A DNA stretch of 64,000 bases from Planctellipticum sp942493135 (GTDB taxonomy: Bacteria > Planctomycetota > Planctomycetia > Planctomycetales > Planctomycetaceae): positions 3,844,001 through 3,908,000 of the forward strand of contig OW818684.1 in the NCBI GenBank assembly GCA_942493135.1. Reading direction: 5' to 3'. Positions 1 to 8,322 of the stretch are shown one piece after another. The notes under the pieces were generated by a model. That model made no database searches. It saw nothing but the letters and a program-made list of their open reading frames with translations, and had not been told where the DNA came from. The position numbers and the translations under genes were made by a program. Position 1 is the first letter of the stretch. Each line of letters opens with the position of its first letter.

Positions 1-2114
1 CGCCGGCTCGCGAAGCGCGACACAGTCCGAAGGCCAGACCTGCGCCCGTTCTCGACGACGGTCCCGATGTGCCGGAATCGGTCGAGTTGCCGGCGCTCGC
101 TGCAAATCCTCGCTTTCAGGGATCCCGCATCAATACCGCCCGCGGCGCCGATCTGCCGGCGAAACTGAAGGTCAAGAATACGCGTGCGGTCCGACCGGGC
201 GAACAGGATGCACTGCGGTCCCCTCTCGTGCTGGGACTCGGCGGCGGCGGCCTCGTGCTGCTGCTCGCCACTGCGGCCATCTGGTTTCTGATGGGCCGCG
301 AAGTCGCCAACCGACTCTACGATCGCGGCGTGACGGCGCTGGGGGATGGTCAGTTCGCACAAGCGATTCAGGCCTTTGATCAGTTTGTCGACCGCTACCC
401 GCGAAATGCGCTGGTTTCGCAAGCAATGATCGGTTCCGGAAAGGCCCGGATCCTGCAGGAGATCGGCGGCGCAGCGCCGAGCTGGGAGCGGGGGCTGGAG
501 CAACTCCAGGAGTTCGTGAAGCAGAACCGGAATTCGCCGGAGTTTTCCGAACTGGAACCGACGATCTGCGAATATGCCGAACAGATCGCAATCGGAGCCG
601 CCAAGTCGGCGGAAACCACGCGCGACGAGCGGCTGCTCGACTGGTCGGCGGAGGCCCAACTGCTGCTGGAGCGTCACTCGGATCCGCAACAGCCTCCCGT
701 CACCGTCCTCGAACGAATTCGCGTGGCGACCGACCAGGCTCGCCGGGCGATTGTTAAGCAGCAGTCCCTCGACACGGCACTGGCGGCGATGTCCGCCGCC
801 ATCGAAGCGAAGAAACCGCTCGACGCGTTGCGCGCCCGTGCCGAACTGTTGCAGCGATATCCCGACCTGACGGCGCAGACTACCGTCCAGCAACGCGTCA
901 AGACTGCTCTCGAACAGGAACTTTCCACGATTTCGGAACTTGCCGAGCCGATTGCTGCGACGGTCGCCGCGGCGGATGCGTCACCGCCGCCGCTCGTTCC
1001 GACCCCACTGGTCCGCGCGCGTACGGACGAAGTCTCCGAAGGACGTCGAGTTCTGGTGGTGTCGAAAGGGGGCCTGTATGCCGTCGACTCCATCACGGGC
1101 GAGCCGGTCTGGCGGCGGAATCTGGGAGATCGAGCGGTCTTCTTTCCCCTCCGGGTGCCGGGGGGAACGACGGGAATCGTCGCCTTTTTCCTGAACGACC
1201 AGTCGCTGCGGCTGCTGAGCGAAGAAGATGGCCGGGATCTCTGGCGTCAGGAACTTGGATCGCAGCCCACCGACGCGCCGCTGATCCACGGCGGGCAGAT
1301 CTACCTGCCGCTGGAGGACCGCCGGCTGGCCCGGGTCGAGCTGGACTCCGGCCGACTCTCAGGAGCGCTGACGCTGTCGCAGCGTCCGGTGACGACCCCC
1401 TGTCTGTCCCGCGACGAAGCCACGCTGTTCGTTCCGGGAGAACACTCTTTGATTTATGCGATCTCCCTCAATCCCTTCGCGGCAGTCTCGCTGACCTTTA
1501 CGCAACATGCCGCGGGCAGCGTAGCGGTTCCCCCTCTCACGCTCGGTCGACTGTTGCTGCTGTGCGAGAACGATCGCGAGAGTTCCAGCAGGCTCCGGAT
1601 CTGGAACGCCGACGAGCCCCGACAGCCGATGTCCGAATTGAAGGGAGTGCGGCTGAGCGGTGTCGTCCGCGATCTACCCGTCCTGCGCGGTCCGCAACTT
1701 GTCGTTCCCCTGACGAACGGCCGTCTGGAAGCCTATGCCGTCCGCGACGACATGGAACGTCCGGGGCTGGTCGCGATCGCCGGTTATCAGGTCCCCGGCA
1801 CGGGGACCGTACCGATGCAATTGACCCTGGGGCCGGACGGACAGTTCTGGCTGGCCAGCAATGCCTTCCGCAAGTTCCAGCTCACATCCGACAGCATCGG
1901 CATGGATCAGAACGCCGTGGCGACCGGACTGGCGACTCAGCCGTTGCAGTCGGTCGGCGACGACCTGTTCGTCGCTCGACGGCCATTCTGGGCGGATGGC
2001 GTGCAATTGTCGCGAGTCGATCGCGATCAGCTCAGCAGTCCCTGGCGGCTCACGCTCGGGCGCCGGTCCCCTGGCAGTGCTTCCGACCGCATCGGGTTTG
2101 ACGATTCTCACTGA
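1..2114 (+). CDS. Membrane-anchored TPR / PQQ-like beta-propeller protein, N-terminal fragment (partial at window edge, frameshifted)
   Basis: The reading frame is open from the left edge, so the true start lies outside the window; the first in-frame start candidate is a GTG at 69. After a proline-rich, probably disordered stretch there is one membrane segment (about residues 54-74 counted from that GTG), then a TPR-like helical region (about 80-290, with tandem phrases such as ALGDGQFAQAIQAFDQF), and from about residue 325 PQQ-type propeller blades (GGLYAVDSITGEPVWRRNLG). This predicts an inner-membrane protein with a soluble scaffold domain outside the cytoplasm. The frame runs into an unrelated tail and stops at 2114, while the propeller clearly continues in the next frame (see 2059-3075). 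The break is near the GGG at 2058-2060, where removing one G restores a continuous protein of about 1000 residues. It could be a sequencing error or a real mutation. No enzyme activity is implied by the propeller. Confidence 0.8.
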   Translation, partial: PAREARHSPKARPAPVLDDGPDVPESVELPALAANPRFQGSRINTARGADLPAKLKVKNTRAVRPGEQDALRSPLVLGLGGGGLVLLLATAAIWFLMGREVANRLYDRGVTALGDGQFAQAIQAFDQFVDRYPRNALVSQAMIGSGKARILQEIGGAAPSWERGLEQLQEFVKQNRNSPEFSELEPTICEYAEQIAIGAAKSAETTRDERLLDWSAEAQLLLERHSDPQQPPVTVLERIRVATDQARRAIVKQQSLDTALAAMSAAIEAKKPLDALRARAELLQRYPDLTAQTTVQQRVKTALEQELSTISELAEPIAATVAAADASPPPLVPTPLVRARTDEVSEGRRVLVVSKGGLYAVDSITGEPVWRRNLGDRAVFFPLRVPGGTTGIVAFFLNDQSLRLLSEEDGRDLWRQELGSQPTDAPLIHGGQIYLPLEDRRLARVELDSGRLSGALTLSQRPVTTPCLSRDEATLFVPGEHSLIYAISLNPFAAVSLTFTQHAAGSVAVPPLTLGRLLLLCENDRESSSRLRIWNADEPRQPMSELKGVRLSGVVRDLPVLRGPQLVVPLTNGRLEAYAVRDDMERPGLVAIAGYQVPGTGTVPMQLTLGPDGQFWLASNAFRKFQLTSDSIGMDQNAVATGLATQPLQSVGDDLFVARRPFWADGVQLSRVDRDQLSSPWRLTLGRRSPGSASDRIGFDDSH

Positions 2115-3075
2115 AAACGGCGAGGCGGTCTCGATCTCAACCGAGCGATTGCGTCAGGGAGGGCTCGATCCGCGCGGGCCGCGCGACATCGAGTGGCCTG
2201 TGGCGCCCGCTCGCCCGCTGCTGGCCACGATCCTGCCCGACGGCCGCTGCGCAGTGCTCGTGCCCGGCAGTGATACCCAGGCAATTGCGATCATCGGCCC
2301 GGCTGGAAATCTCGAAACGAGTCTCGCCGCCCCCGGACCGCTCGACGTGGCGCCCGCACCGCTGGAAGGCGGTCTGATTCTCCCCCTGGCCGGCAGTCTG
2401 ACCTGGCGGCCGCTGCGCGGCGCCGATTCGCCGCCGCAGGATTTTGTGCTCCCGATCTCCGGCGACTCCTCGCGACACTGGACTCACGTTGCCGCCCTGA
2501 ATGAGACCTCGGTGCTCGCCTGTGATGACACTGGCGAATGCCGGGCCATCGAGTGGAAGCGCGGCGACCTCTCCTACCTGGCGGAACGCGCGATTCTCGG
2601 TCTGGCGGAACCGCTGGCGATTGCTCCCGTCGGCAGCCGCGGCCGATGGTTCCTTGCCGACCGGTCGGGGCGGGTGGTGATCGTCACTGAGGATCTGCTT
2701 GAACTGCAGGCGGAACGTGAGTTTGAAACCGGCGTTTCCATGCTCGCCGCGGCGGACGGAGTTGTCCTTGCCCAGACGAGCACAGGGGCCCTCCATTCTC
2801 TTCCCGTTGAAGGCGATTCGCTCGCGTCCGTCTGGACTGTGGAGCTGGGGCCGATCCGACTCCTGTCTGCCGCGATCCTTCAGGGAGATCAGCTTGTCCT
2901 GGCCGGCTCGGGCGGGGAAGTCCTGGCGCTCAATCGCTCGACAGGGGTGGAAGTCCTCCGTCACAAGCTCCCGCAGCGACTGGCCCGATTGATTTCGACC
3001 GCGGCAGGCCCTGTGGCGATTGCCGAGGACGGGAGCCTGTACCTCCTGCCCGCCCCGCCGGGAGGGCAACCATGA
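2059..3075 (+). CDS. PQQ-like beta-propeller protein, C-terminal part after frameshift
   Basis: This is the continuation, in the +1 frame, of the propeller protein that begins at the left edge. Reading from the GGC at 2059 gives GAGPLAVLPTASGLTILTEN and then further blades with repeating motifs such as GEVLALNRSTGVEVLRHKLPQ, ending at the TGA that overlaps the next gene's ATG (ATGA, 3072-3075). There is no convincing independent start or ribosome binding site here, and the blade pattern continues that of the upstream fragment, so I read both as one gene broken by a single-base frameshift. Codon use and hydrophobic pattern stay coding-like to the stop, which argues for a recent change or a sequencing error rather than long decay. 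Confidence 0.75.
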   Translation, partial: GAGPLAVLPTASGLTILTENGEAVSISTERLRQGGLDPRGPRDIEWPVAPARPLLATILPDGRCAVLVPGSDTQAIAIIGPAGNLETSLAAPGPLDVAPAPLEGGLILPLAGSLTWRPLRGADSPPQDFVLPISGDSSRHWTHVAALNETSVLACDDTGECRAIEWKRGDLSYLAERAILGLAEPLAIAPVGSRGRWFLADRSGRVVIVTEDLLELQAEREFETGVSMLAAADGVVLAQTSTGALHSLPVEGDSLASVWTVELGPIRLLSAAILQGDQLVLAGSGGEVLALNRSTGVEVLRHKLPQRLARLISTAAGPVAIAEDGSLYLLPAPPGGQP

Positions 3076-5540
3076 GTGAGAGAAGACAAAAGGTAATTCC
3101 CCCGCTGACGACATGGCGCCGCGCCGCCTGCCTCTGTCTGCTGCTGACTGGTCTCTGCAGCATCGCGCCGGCACAGGACGAAGTCGACCCACCGCTGCCG
3201 AAGTTCGAGGATCTGCAGGTCCCCGAGTACGAAGCACTCCTGACGGGACGCCCGGTCGACTGGCTCGTCCTGACGATTGAGAAGAAGGTCCTGTTTGTCG
3301 ATCCGGTTCAGCCCCGTCCGGGAACCCTGGCCGATCTGGCGGCGAAACACGAAGCCAGCTTCAAGTGGCCGAAGCCCCGCAACAAGGACGAACAACGGGA
3401 GCAAACAGAGAAGCGAGCGATGCTGCAGCGGATCCAGATTTCCCTCTGGGACGCTCCGGGGGAGAGCGACTACCTGATCGAAACGCGGGTCATCGAACGG
3501 ATCATCTACTTCGAAGATCTGCTCCTGCAGCGGATTCATCTGCTCCTCGACCAGAATGACACGCTCCGGGCCTACGAACTGCTGACCCTCCTCGACCGTC
3601 GGCAGCGGGGCTGGCCCGAGTCCGACAAGGCCATCCAGCGCTTCCACTACGTCGAAGCCGGAGTGCAACTTGCAAGCGATCGCCCCGAGGACGCTTTGCG
3701 GTCGCTGGAGGCCCTTTTCGCTCTGAATCCGCAGTTCGAGAAGATGCCCGAGCGGGCCGGCGAAGCCGTCAACGTACTGGTCCAGCGGGCCGTCGACGCC
3801 AGCGACTTTCGCGGCGCCCGGCACTTCCTGGCCCGACTGGCGCGGATCCGCGCCGACCAGCCGGTTTACCTGCGCTGGAGACAGGAACTGCTTTCGCGCA
3901 CGCAGACCGAAATGCAGATCGCGGCCTCGCGCGCGGGAGACGATCCCCGGGCTGCGGCCCATCGCGTCGATGCCGCCGCACGAATCTGGCCCGACACGCC
4001 CGGCCTCCGCGAGCTGCACCGGAGTCTGCTGGACGCGGCACAGTTCCTGAAAGTCGGCGTTCTGACATTCGCCGGCGACAGCCCGGCGTATCCGTTCCCG
4101 ACGCGCGCCGATTTGCGCAGTCGCTCGCTGACCGAACTGCGGCTCTTTGAACCCGGCCGCGTCGATGAATCGGGCGTGCGTTACCGGAGCGCCGTCTGCG
4201 AAGAATGGGAGCCGACCGACCTTGGCCGCGAGATCCGCCTGAACGTCTCTGCGCGACGCGCCCTCTGGGAGTCGCGTCCGGGAATGACCTCGCTCGAAAT
4301 CCAGCAGACTCTGCAACGTCGGCTGAATCCTGCCAGCCCGGACTTCGACGAACGGATCGCCGCGCTGATCACGGGAGTCGAAGCCCGGTCTCCGTGGGAA
4401 GTCGTGATCCGCTTCCGTCAACCTCCCTTGCGGCCTGAGTCGCTGCTGGCGTTACCGCTCCTGGCCCCTCCCGCCGCCTCGGACCTGGCCGCGGATTTGA
4501 GCCCGGGCGCTCGTCGAGCAATGAGCGAAGGAGATGCCGCGCTGGCAGGGCGCTTCTACCTCGAACGGTTCGATGCTGACACGCAATCATTTCTCCGGGT
4601 TCGACAGCCTCCCGCAAGATCGAAACAGCGTTTTCTGACGGACATCGACGAGCATCGGTACGAGTCCTGGGAGCGATCGCTGCAGGCACTGCTGCGCGGC
4701 GACGCGGATATCCTGCCCTACGCCCGGCTCGCCGATGCGAAACTGCTGCAGGCCGACGGCCGCTTCTTCACCGTCCCCGCCGCCCTGCCCGAAACGCACC
4801 TGTTGCAGATCAATCCGGCAAGTCCGGCCCTGCAGAACGGCCCCCTGCGTCGGGCGCTTCTCGCGGCGATCCCGCGCGAGCAACTGTTGCGCGACGTGAT
4901 CCTGAAAGAGGCCGATTCTGCCTGGGGCCGGCTTACGATCGCCCCGTTTCCGATCAACAGCTTTGCCTATAACCGTGTGCTCCCTCAGCCGGTCTATGAC
5001 CCGCTGCTGGCCGCCTCCCTGCTGCTGACCGCCAGAAAGGAACTGGGCCTGGAGTCGGTTCGGCTGCGGCTGGCGCATCCGGGAGACCCGGATATCCGCC
5101 GGATCTGCGACGAACTGATTCTCGCCTGGAAGCGGGTGGGAATCGAAGTGGACCTGGTGGACCCTCGCAGCCGGCCGGGCGAAACATCGTGGGATCTGGC
5201 GTTCCGCACGCTGCAACTCGCCGACCCGGCCGTCGAGCTCTGGCCGCTGGTGACCGGCGCCGACCGGACGGGAATGTCCGGCCTCGCTCTGCTCCCGGAC
5301 CGGCTGCGTCAGAGCCTGCTCGGCCTCGAGCAGGCCGGCGACTGGACGACAGCGACGAATCTGATTCAGCAATTGCAGGTCGACATGCTGGCGGAGGCCC
5401 GCTGGATTCCACTCTGGGAAGTCGAACAATTCTGGATCGCCCGTCGCCGACTGGGAGGCGTTCCGTCGCCGCTGCTGAGTCCTTACCACAGTGCGGAAAA
5501 GTGGGTCGTCCAGTCCTGGTATCCGCAGGAGACGCCCTGA
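3072..5540 (+). CDS. Secreted solute-binding protein (SBP family 5-like) with long helical N-terminal region
   Basis: A protein of 822 residues starting at the ATG that overlaps the previous stop by four bases. Residues 1-34 form a signal peptide (basic start, LCLLLTGLCSIAPAQ). Residues about 90-330 are helical and TPR-like (RAYELLTLLDRRQRGW, HFLARLARIRADQPVYLRW). From about 330 to the end it resembles oligopeptide/nickel-type ABC substrate-binding proteins: GPLRRALLAAIPREQLL, a mid-domain LRLAHPGDPDIRRICDELI and a C-terminal WIPLWEVEQFW. Family members bind peptides or other solutes outside the cytoplasm for an ABC permease, but no permease or ATPase gene is present here, and the N-terminal extension makes it longer than the usual 500-600 residues. 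It may be a binding or sensor component of an envelope complex made with its two overlapping neighbours. The substrate cannot be told. Confidence 0.8.
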   Translation: MSERRQKVIPPLTTWRRAACLCLLLTGLCSIAPAQDEVDPPLPKFEDLQVPEYEALLTGRPVDWLVLTIEKKVLFVDPVQPRPGTLADLAAKHEASFKWPKPRNKDEQREQTEKRAMLQRIQISLWDAPGESDYLIETRVIERIIYFEDLLLQRIHLLLDQNDTLRAYELLTLLDRRQRGWPESDKAIQRFHYVEAGVQLASDRPEDALRSLEALFALNPQFEKMPERAGEAVNVLVQRAVDASDFRGARHFLARLARIRADQPVYLRWRQELLSRTQTEMQIAASRAGDDPRAAAHRVDAAARIWPDTPGLRELHRSLLDAAQFLKVGVLTFAGDSPAYPFPTRADLRSRSLTELRLFEPGRVDESGVRYRSAVCEEWEPTDLGREIRLNVSARRALWESRPGMTSLEIQQTLQRRLNPASPDFDERIAALITGVEARSPWEVVIRFRQPPLRPESLLALPLLAPPAASDLAADLSPGARRAMSEGDAALAGRFYLERFDADTQSFLRVRQPPARSKQRFLTDIDEHRYESWERSLQALLRGDADILPYARLADAKLLQADGRFFTVPAALPETHLLQINPASPALQNGPLRRALLAAIPREQLLRDVILKEADSAWGRLTIAPFPINSFAYNRVLPQPVYDPLLAASLLLTARKELGLESVRLRLAHPGDPDIRRICDELILAWKRVGIEVDLVDPRSRPGETSWDLAFRTLQLADPAVELWPLVTGADRTGMSGLALLPDRLRQSLLGLEQAGDWTTATNLIQQLQVDMLAEARWIPLWEVEQFWIARRRLGGVPSPLLSPYHSAEKWVVQSWYPQETP

Positions 5541-7009
5541 TGCTGCGCGCGATCCTGCACTCTCTGGTCGCTGCCCTGATCCTGCTATTTGCAGTTCCCC
5601 CGGCCTCCGCTGAGGACGAGGGTCCGCTCTGGGAATGGCGGCCCTACCAGGTCCTGGCCGTCGTGACGGCCGACCCCGATGATCCCGTTTCCGCCGGACG
5701 GCTGCCCGATCTGGCCGCCGACTTCTCAGCACTGATGGAACGGGTTATCGGTCCCGGCTGGCAGCTCGAAACTCACCGGCCGACCCGCACGGATCTCCCT
5801 GATGTGGCGGCGGGCGTTCCTCCGTGGCAACTGCTGGCGAAGACCGAACCGGCGGCCGCCGATGTCTGGCTGCGGATTCACGTCCGGAACATCGCCGGCC
5901 AGACCGCCTGGCAGATTCAGTCCTGGCAGCCCGAACTGGAAAGCACTTCTCCCGTTGTTTCAGGGACGACCTGGGACCATAGAACCCTTCCCGAACGCCT
6001 GCTCGCTGTGATCCGGAACGTGTTCCGGCCGGTGGCCCGCATCGATTCGGTGAGCGGTCCCGATGTTCGACTGCAGCTTCGCGCCGGCGAACTGCCTCCC
6101 GCCGACGCCGATCTGGCGTGGGTCCGCGAAGGAGACCTGCTGGAGGTGGCCGTCGTCTTTGCCGCGCAGGGAACGACGCCGGGCCAGCGTCGCGATGTCC
6201 CCTGGACGATCGTCGAAATCGACTCCGTCGACCATGCGACGCTGCATGGCCGGGTCCACAGTGGCCTGCGACAGGCCCTGAGCGCCCGCTCGCGCGGTCG
6301 CATGCAGCAGTTGGGAGTACTCGTCCGCCCCTGGTACCGCCAGACTGAACTTGTCGTCCAGACGTTTGGAAATTCCCCGCGGCGACTCGGCGGCAGCCGC
6401 GTAACGCTGGCCGAAGCCCCGGGCGAGGACGCTCCGCTTCCCGTGGAACTGCTGACCGATCGCCTCGGTCGGCTGGCCCTGCGGCCGCAGGAATCTCCGC
6501 TCCGCTGGCTGACCGTCTGGAGCGGCAAGCAGCGTCTGGCGCGAGTTCCCGTCGTGCCGGGAACGCATCCGCACCTCGTGCTGGAAGTCCCGGACGACTC
6601 GGTCCGGCTCGGTGTCGAAGGTGAGCTGCGGATCCTGCAGGACCGTCTGGTCGACGCCGTCGCGTCCCGCAACACGCTGTTGATCAGCCTCCGGAAACTG
6701 GCCCGTCAGGAGCGCTGGGAGGCGGTCGAAGCCGGCCGTCAGAAGCTCGCCGAGTTACCGGGATCCGCACCGTTTCTGCAGGAGCTGACTGGCATCCGCG
6801 TGAACGCCTTAAAGGCGGTGGATTTGAAGACCGACCGGGCCACGGCGATCAAAATCAACCGGCTCTGCGACGAAACCGGCGACATGATTCGCGAATACCT
6901 GGGGGGCGAGAAGCTGAAGGTCTTTCGCGAGGAGCTCGCCGAACTCGAACGTGTTTCGAAGGCCGACAAAGGTCCGCCGACGGCGCCGATCAAGCCGGCA
7001 GATCGCTGA
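5540..7009 (+). CDS. Secreted protein of unknown function, third gene of the envelope operon
   Basis: I chose the ATG at 5540, which shares its A with the stop of the preceding gene (TGATG) and opens directly into a signal peptide (LRAILHSLVAALILLFAVPP, cleavage after ASA near residue 23). An in-frame start further upstream exists but lies inside the previous gene. The 489-residue product has an N-terminal alpha/beta part, a middle beta-rich part with REGDLLEVAVVFAAQG and a segment around residues 250-290 that would suit an envelope-assembly barrel, then a C-terminal helical region (about 360-480). I do not recognise a family. Tight coupling with the SBP-like and propeller genes suggests that the three products act in one envelope process. 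Its last 20 bases overlap the convergent acetyltransferase gene. Confidence 0.75.
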   Translation: MLRAILHSLVAALILLFAVPPASAEDEGPLWEWRPYQVLAVVTADPDDPVSAGRLPDLAADFSALMERVIGPGWQLETHRPTRTDLPDVAAGVPPWQLLAKTEPAAADVWLRIHVRNIAGQTAWQIQSWQPELESTSPVVSGTTWDHRTLPERLLAVIRNVFRPVARIDSVSGPDVRLQLRAGELPPADADLAWVREGDLLEVAVVFAAQGTTPGQRRDVPWTIVEIDSVDHATLHGRVHSGLRQALSARSRGRMQQLGVLVRPWYRQTELVVQTFGNSPRRLGGSRVTLAEAPGEDAPLPVELLTDRLGRLALRPQESPLRWLTVWSGKQRLARVPVVPGTHPHLVLEVPDDSVRLGVEGELRILQDRLVDAVASRNTLLISLRKLARQERWEAVEAGRQKLAELPGSAPFLQELTGIRVNALKAVDLKTDRATAIKINRLCDETGDMIREYLGGEKLKVFREELAELERVSKADKGPPTAPIKPADR

Positions 7010-8072
7010 CTCTGACGGGATTTCGCGACAGCAGCCGCCGGCCCCACTGGTTCAGACGCAGCAGCTGGGCCCGCAGGCCGACCGACGCAAAGTGCGTGTG
7101 CCGGCCGCTGGTCAGCGTCGCGTTCGACCAGCCCTCCGCCAGCCAGGCGGACCGGGGGCTGAAGCGGAAGACGGTATCGCCGAGGTCCATGCCGTCCAGC
7201 AGCATCCGCCCCAGCAGGACGTCGGTCGCGGCGGGGGTGAGTTCCGGATCGACGGCCGCGGCAAAGACGTCGACCTCTCCCTGATTGACGAAGTTGATGG
7301 CACAGGCCGCCGGCTGGCCGTTGAGATAGACGAGATTCAGTTCGACCATCGCGGCCAGGGCGGCGGCGTGATAGGCGTCGGCGACGAGCTGGCGTTCGTT
7401 TTCGGGTCGGTCGCGGAGCAGTTTCAGGCAGTCGTCGAGGAGATCGCGGCGCATTTCGGCAGGACCGACGTCGTTTCCCGCGGGGCGGTGCCGGATGGAG
7501 ATCAGGCGTCCTCGATTTGAGAGCTGGTGTTCTGCGCGTCGGAGCTGGGAGTGTCGGGCGAAGACTTCGCCGGCGTCCCACTGGTCGAGACGGATGGCGG
7601 GGAGATCGGCCCAGGTCTGTTCGAGCGAGGAGAGTCCGGACATTCGCAAGGCGTTGGCGGTGCGGCCCTGGTCGAGCCGGGCTTCGTCGACGTGTCGCAG
7701 GTCGATGAGGTCCCAGTCGCGGGGCGACTGCTGGAGGTGACGCATGGCTGCGTAGAGTGCGGCGGTGGGGTTGGCGCCGACGGGTCCGTAGAATGTTCCC
7801 CAGTCGTCGAGGGGGTAGGTCAGGGTGCGGAGGCGGCCGACGTCGGTGGTTTCGCGGCGGACGGTCAGCGGCACCATGCCGATAGTTTTGCCGCCGACGC
7901 CGATGCAGAGCACTTTGAGAGTCTGGCCTTCGCCGCAATATCGCCACCAGGCTTCCAGCCATTCGGCGGTGTGGAAGAACGTGGCGCCGCGGGTTTTGCC
8001 CAGCAGCGAGCGCCAGAGCAGGCGCAGGGAGGAGAGCTGTTCGATTGAGGTCAGTTCTGCAATTGCGATCAC
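6990..8072 (-). CDS. GNAT-family acetyltransferase, BioF2/CelD-like
   Basis: A 360-residue cytosolic protein with the two-lobed layout of the BioF2-like (FemAB-related) acyltransferases: an N-terminal lobe with GATFFHTAEWLEAWWRYC and GMVPLTVRRETTDVGRLRTL, and a C-terminal GNAT lobe with LVYLNGQPAACAINFVN and the fold-closing FRFSPRSAWLAEGWSN. Relatives in cellulose and exopolysaccharide clusters transfer acyl or aminoacyl groups onto envelope precursors; there is no such cluster here, so the acceptor is unknown. The gene is convergent with the secreted-protein gene on its right-hand strand partner and the two coding ends overlap by 20 bases. It is probably transcribed separately from sppA, because a strong hairpin lies between them (8247-8280). 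Confidence 0.8.
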   Translation of the reverse strand: MIAIAELTSIEQLSSLRLLWRSLLGKTRGATFFHTAEWLEAWWRYCGEGQTLKVLCIGVGGKTIGMVPLTVRRETTDVGRLRTLTYPLDDWGTFYGPVGANPTAALYAAMRHLQQSPRDWDLIDLRHVDEARLDQGRTANALRMSGLSSLEQTWADLPAIRLDQWDAGEVFARHSQLRRAEHQLSNRGRLISIRHRPAGNDVGPAEMRRDLLDDCLKLLRDRPENERQLVADAYHAAALAAMVELNLVYLNGQPAACAINFVNQGEVDVFAAAVDPELTPAATDVLLGRMLLDGMDLGDTVFRFSPRSAWLAEGWSNATLTSGRHTHFASVGLRAQLLRLNQWGRRLLSRNPVRVSDLPA

Positions 8073-8246
8073 GGTGCAGGGCTCCCGCTGGGGAGAAACG
8101 GAATGGAGGAGTCTGCTCCAGTTGCACGTCAGATGCCGCTCGGGTGCGCGTTCAATTCCCTTTTCACATTATGCAGCGCGCCGGCGCTTCGCGCGGCGCA
8201 AACGTTACGATCGATTCATTCCAAACTGCACGCAGCTCAAATGCAA

Positions 8247-8280
8247 CGGGGCCGTGCTGCCATCCGGCAGCACGGCCCCG
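8247..8280 (-). terminator. Strong hairpin downstream of sppA
   Basis: A perfect 15-bp inverted repeat (arms 8247-8261 and 8266-8280) with a 4-base loop lies 43 bases after the sppA stop. On the minus strand it is followed by a moderately T-rich run (TTGCATTTG). It most likely ends the sppA transcript and separates it from the acetyltransferase gene. The T tract is weak for a classic intrinsic terminator. Confidence 0.65.
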
Positions 8281-8322
8281 TGCAGATCGTTTCGAAAAGT
8301 CCACTCGGACTTCGGCCTGGGA

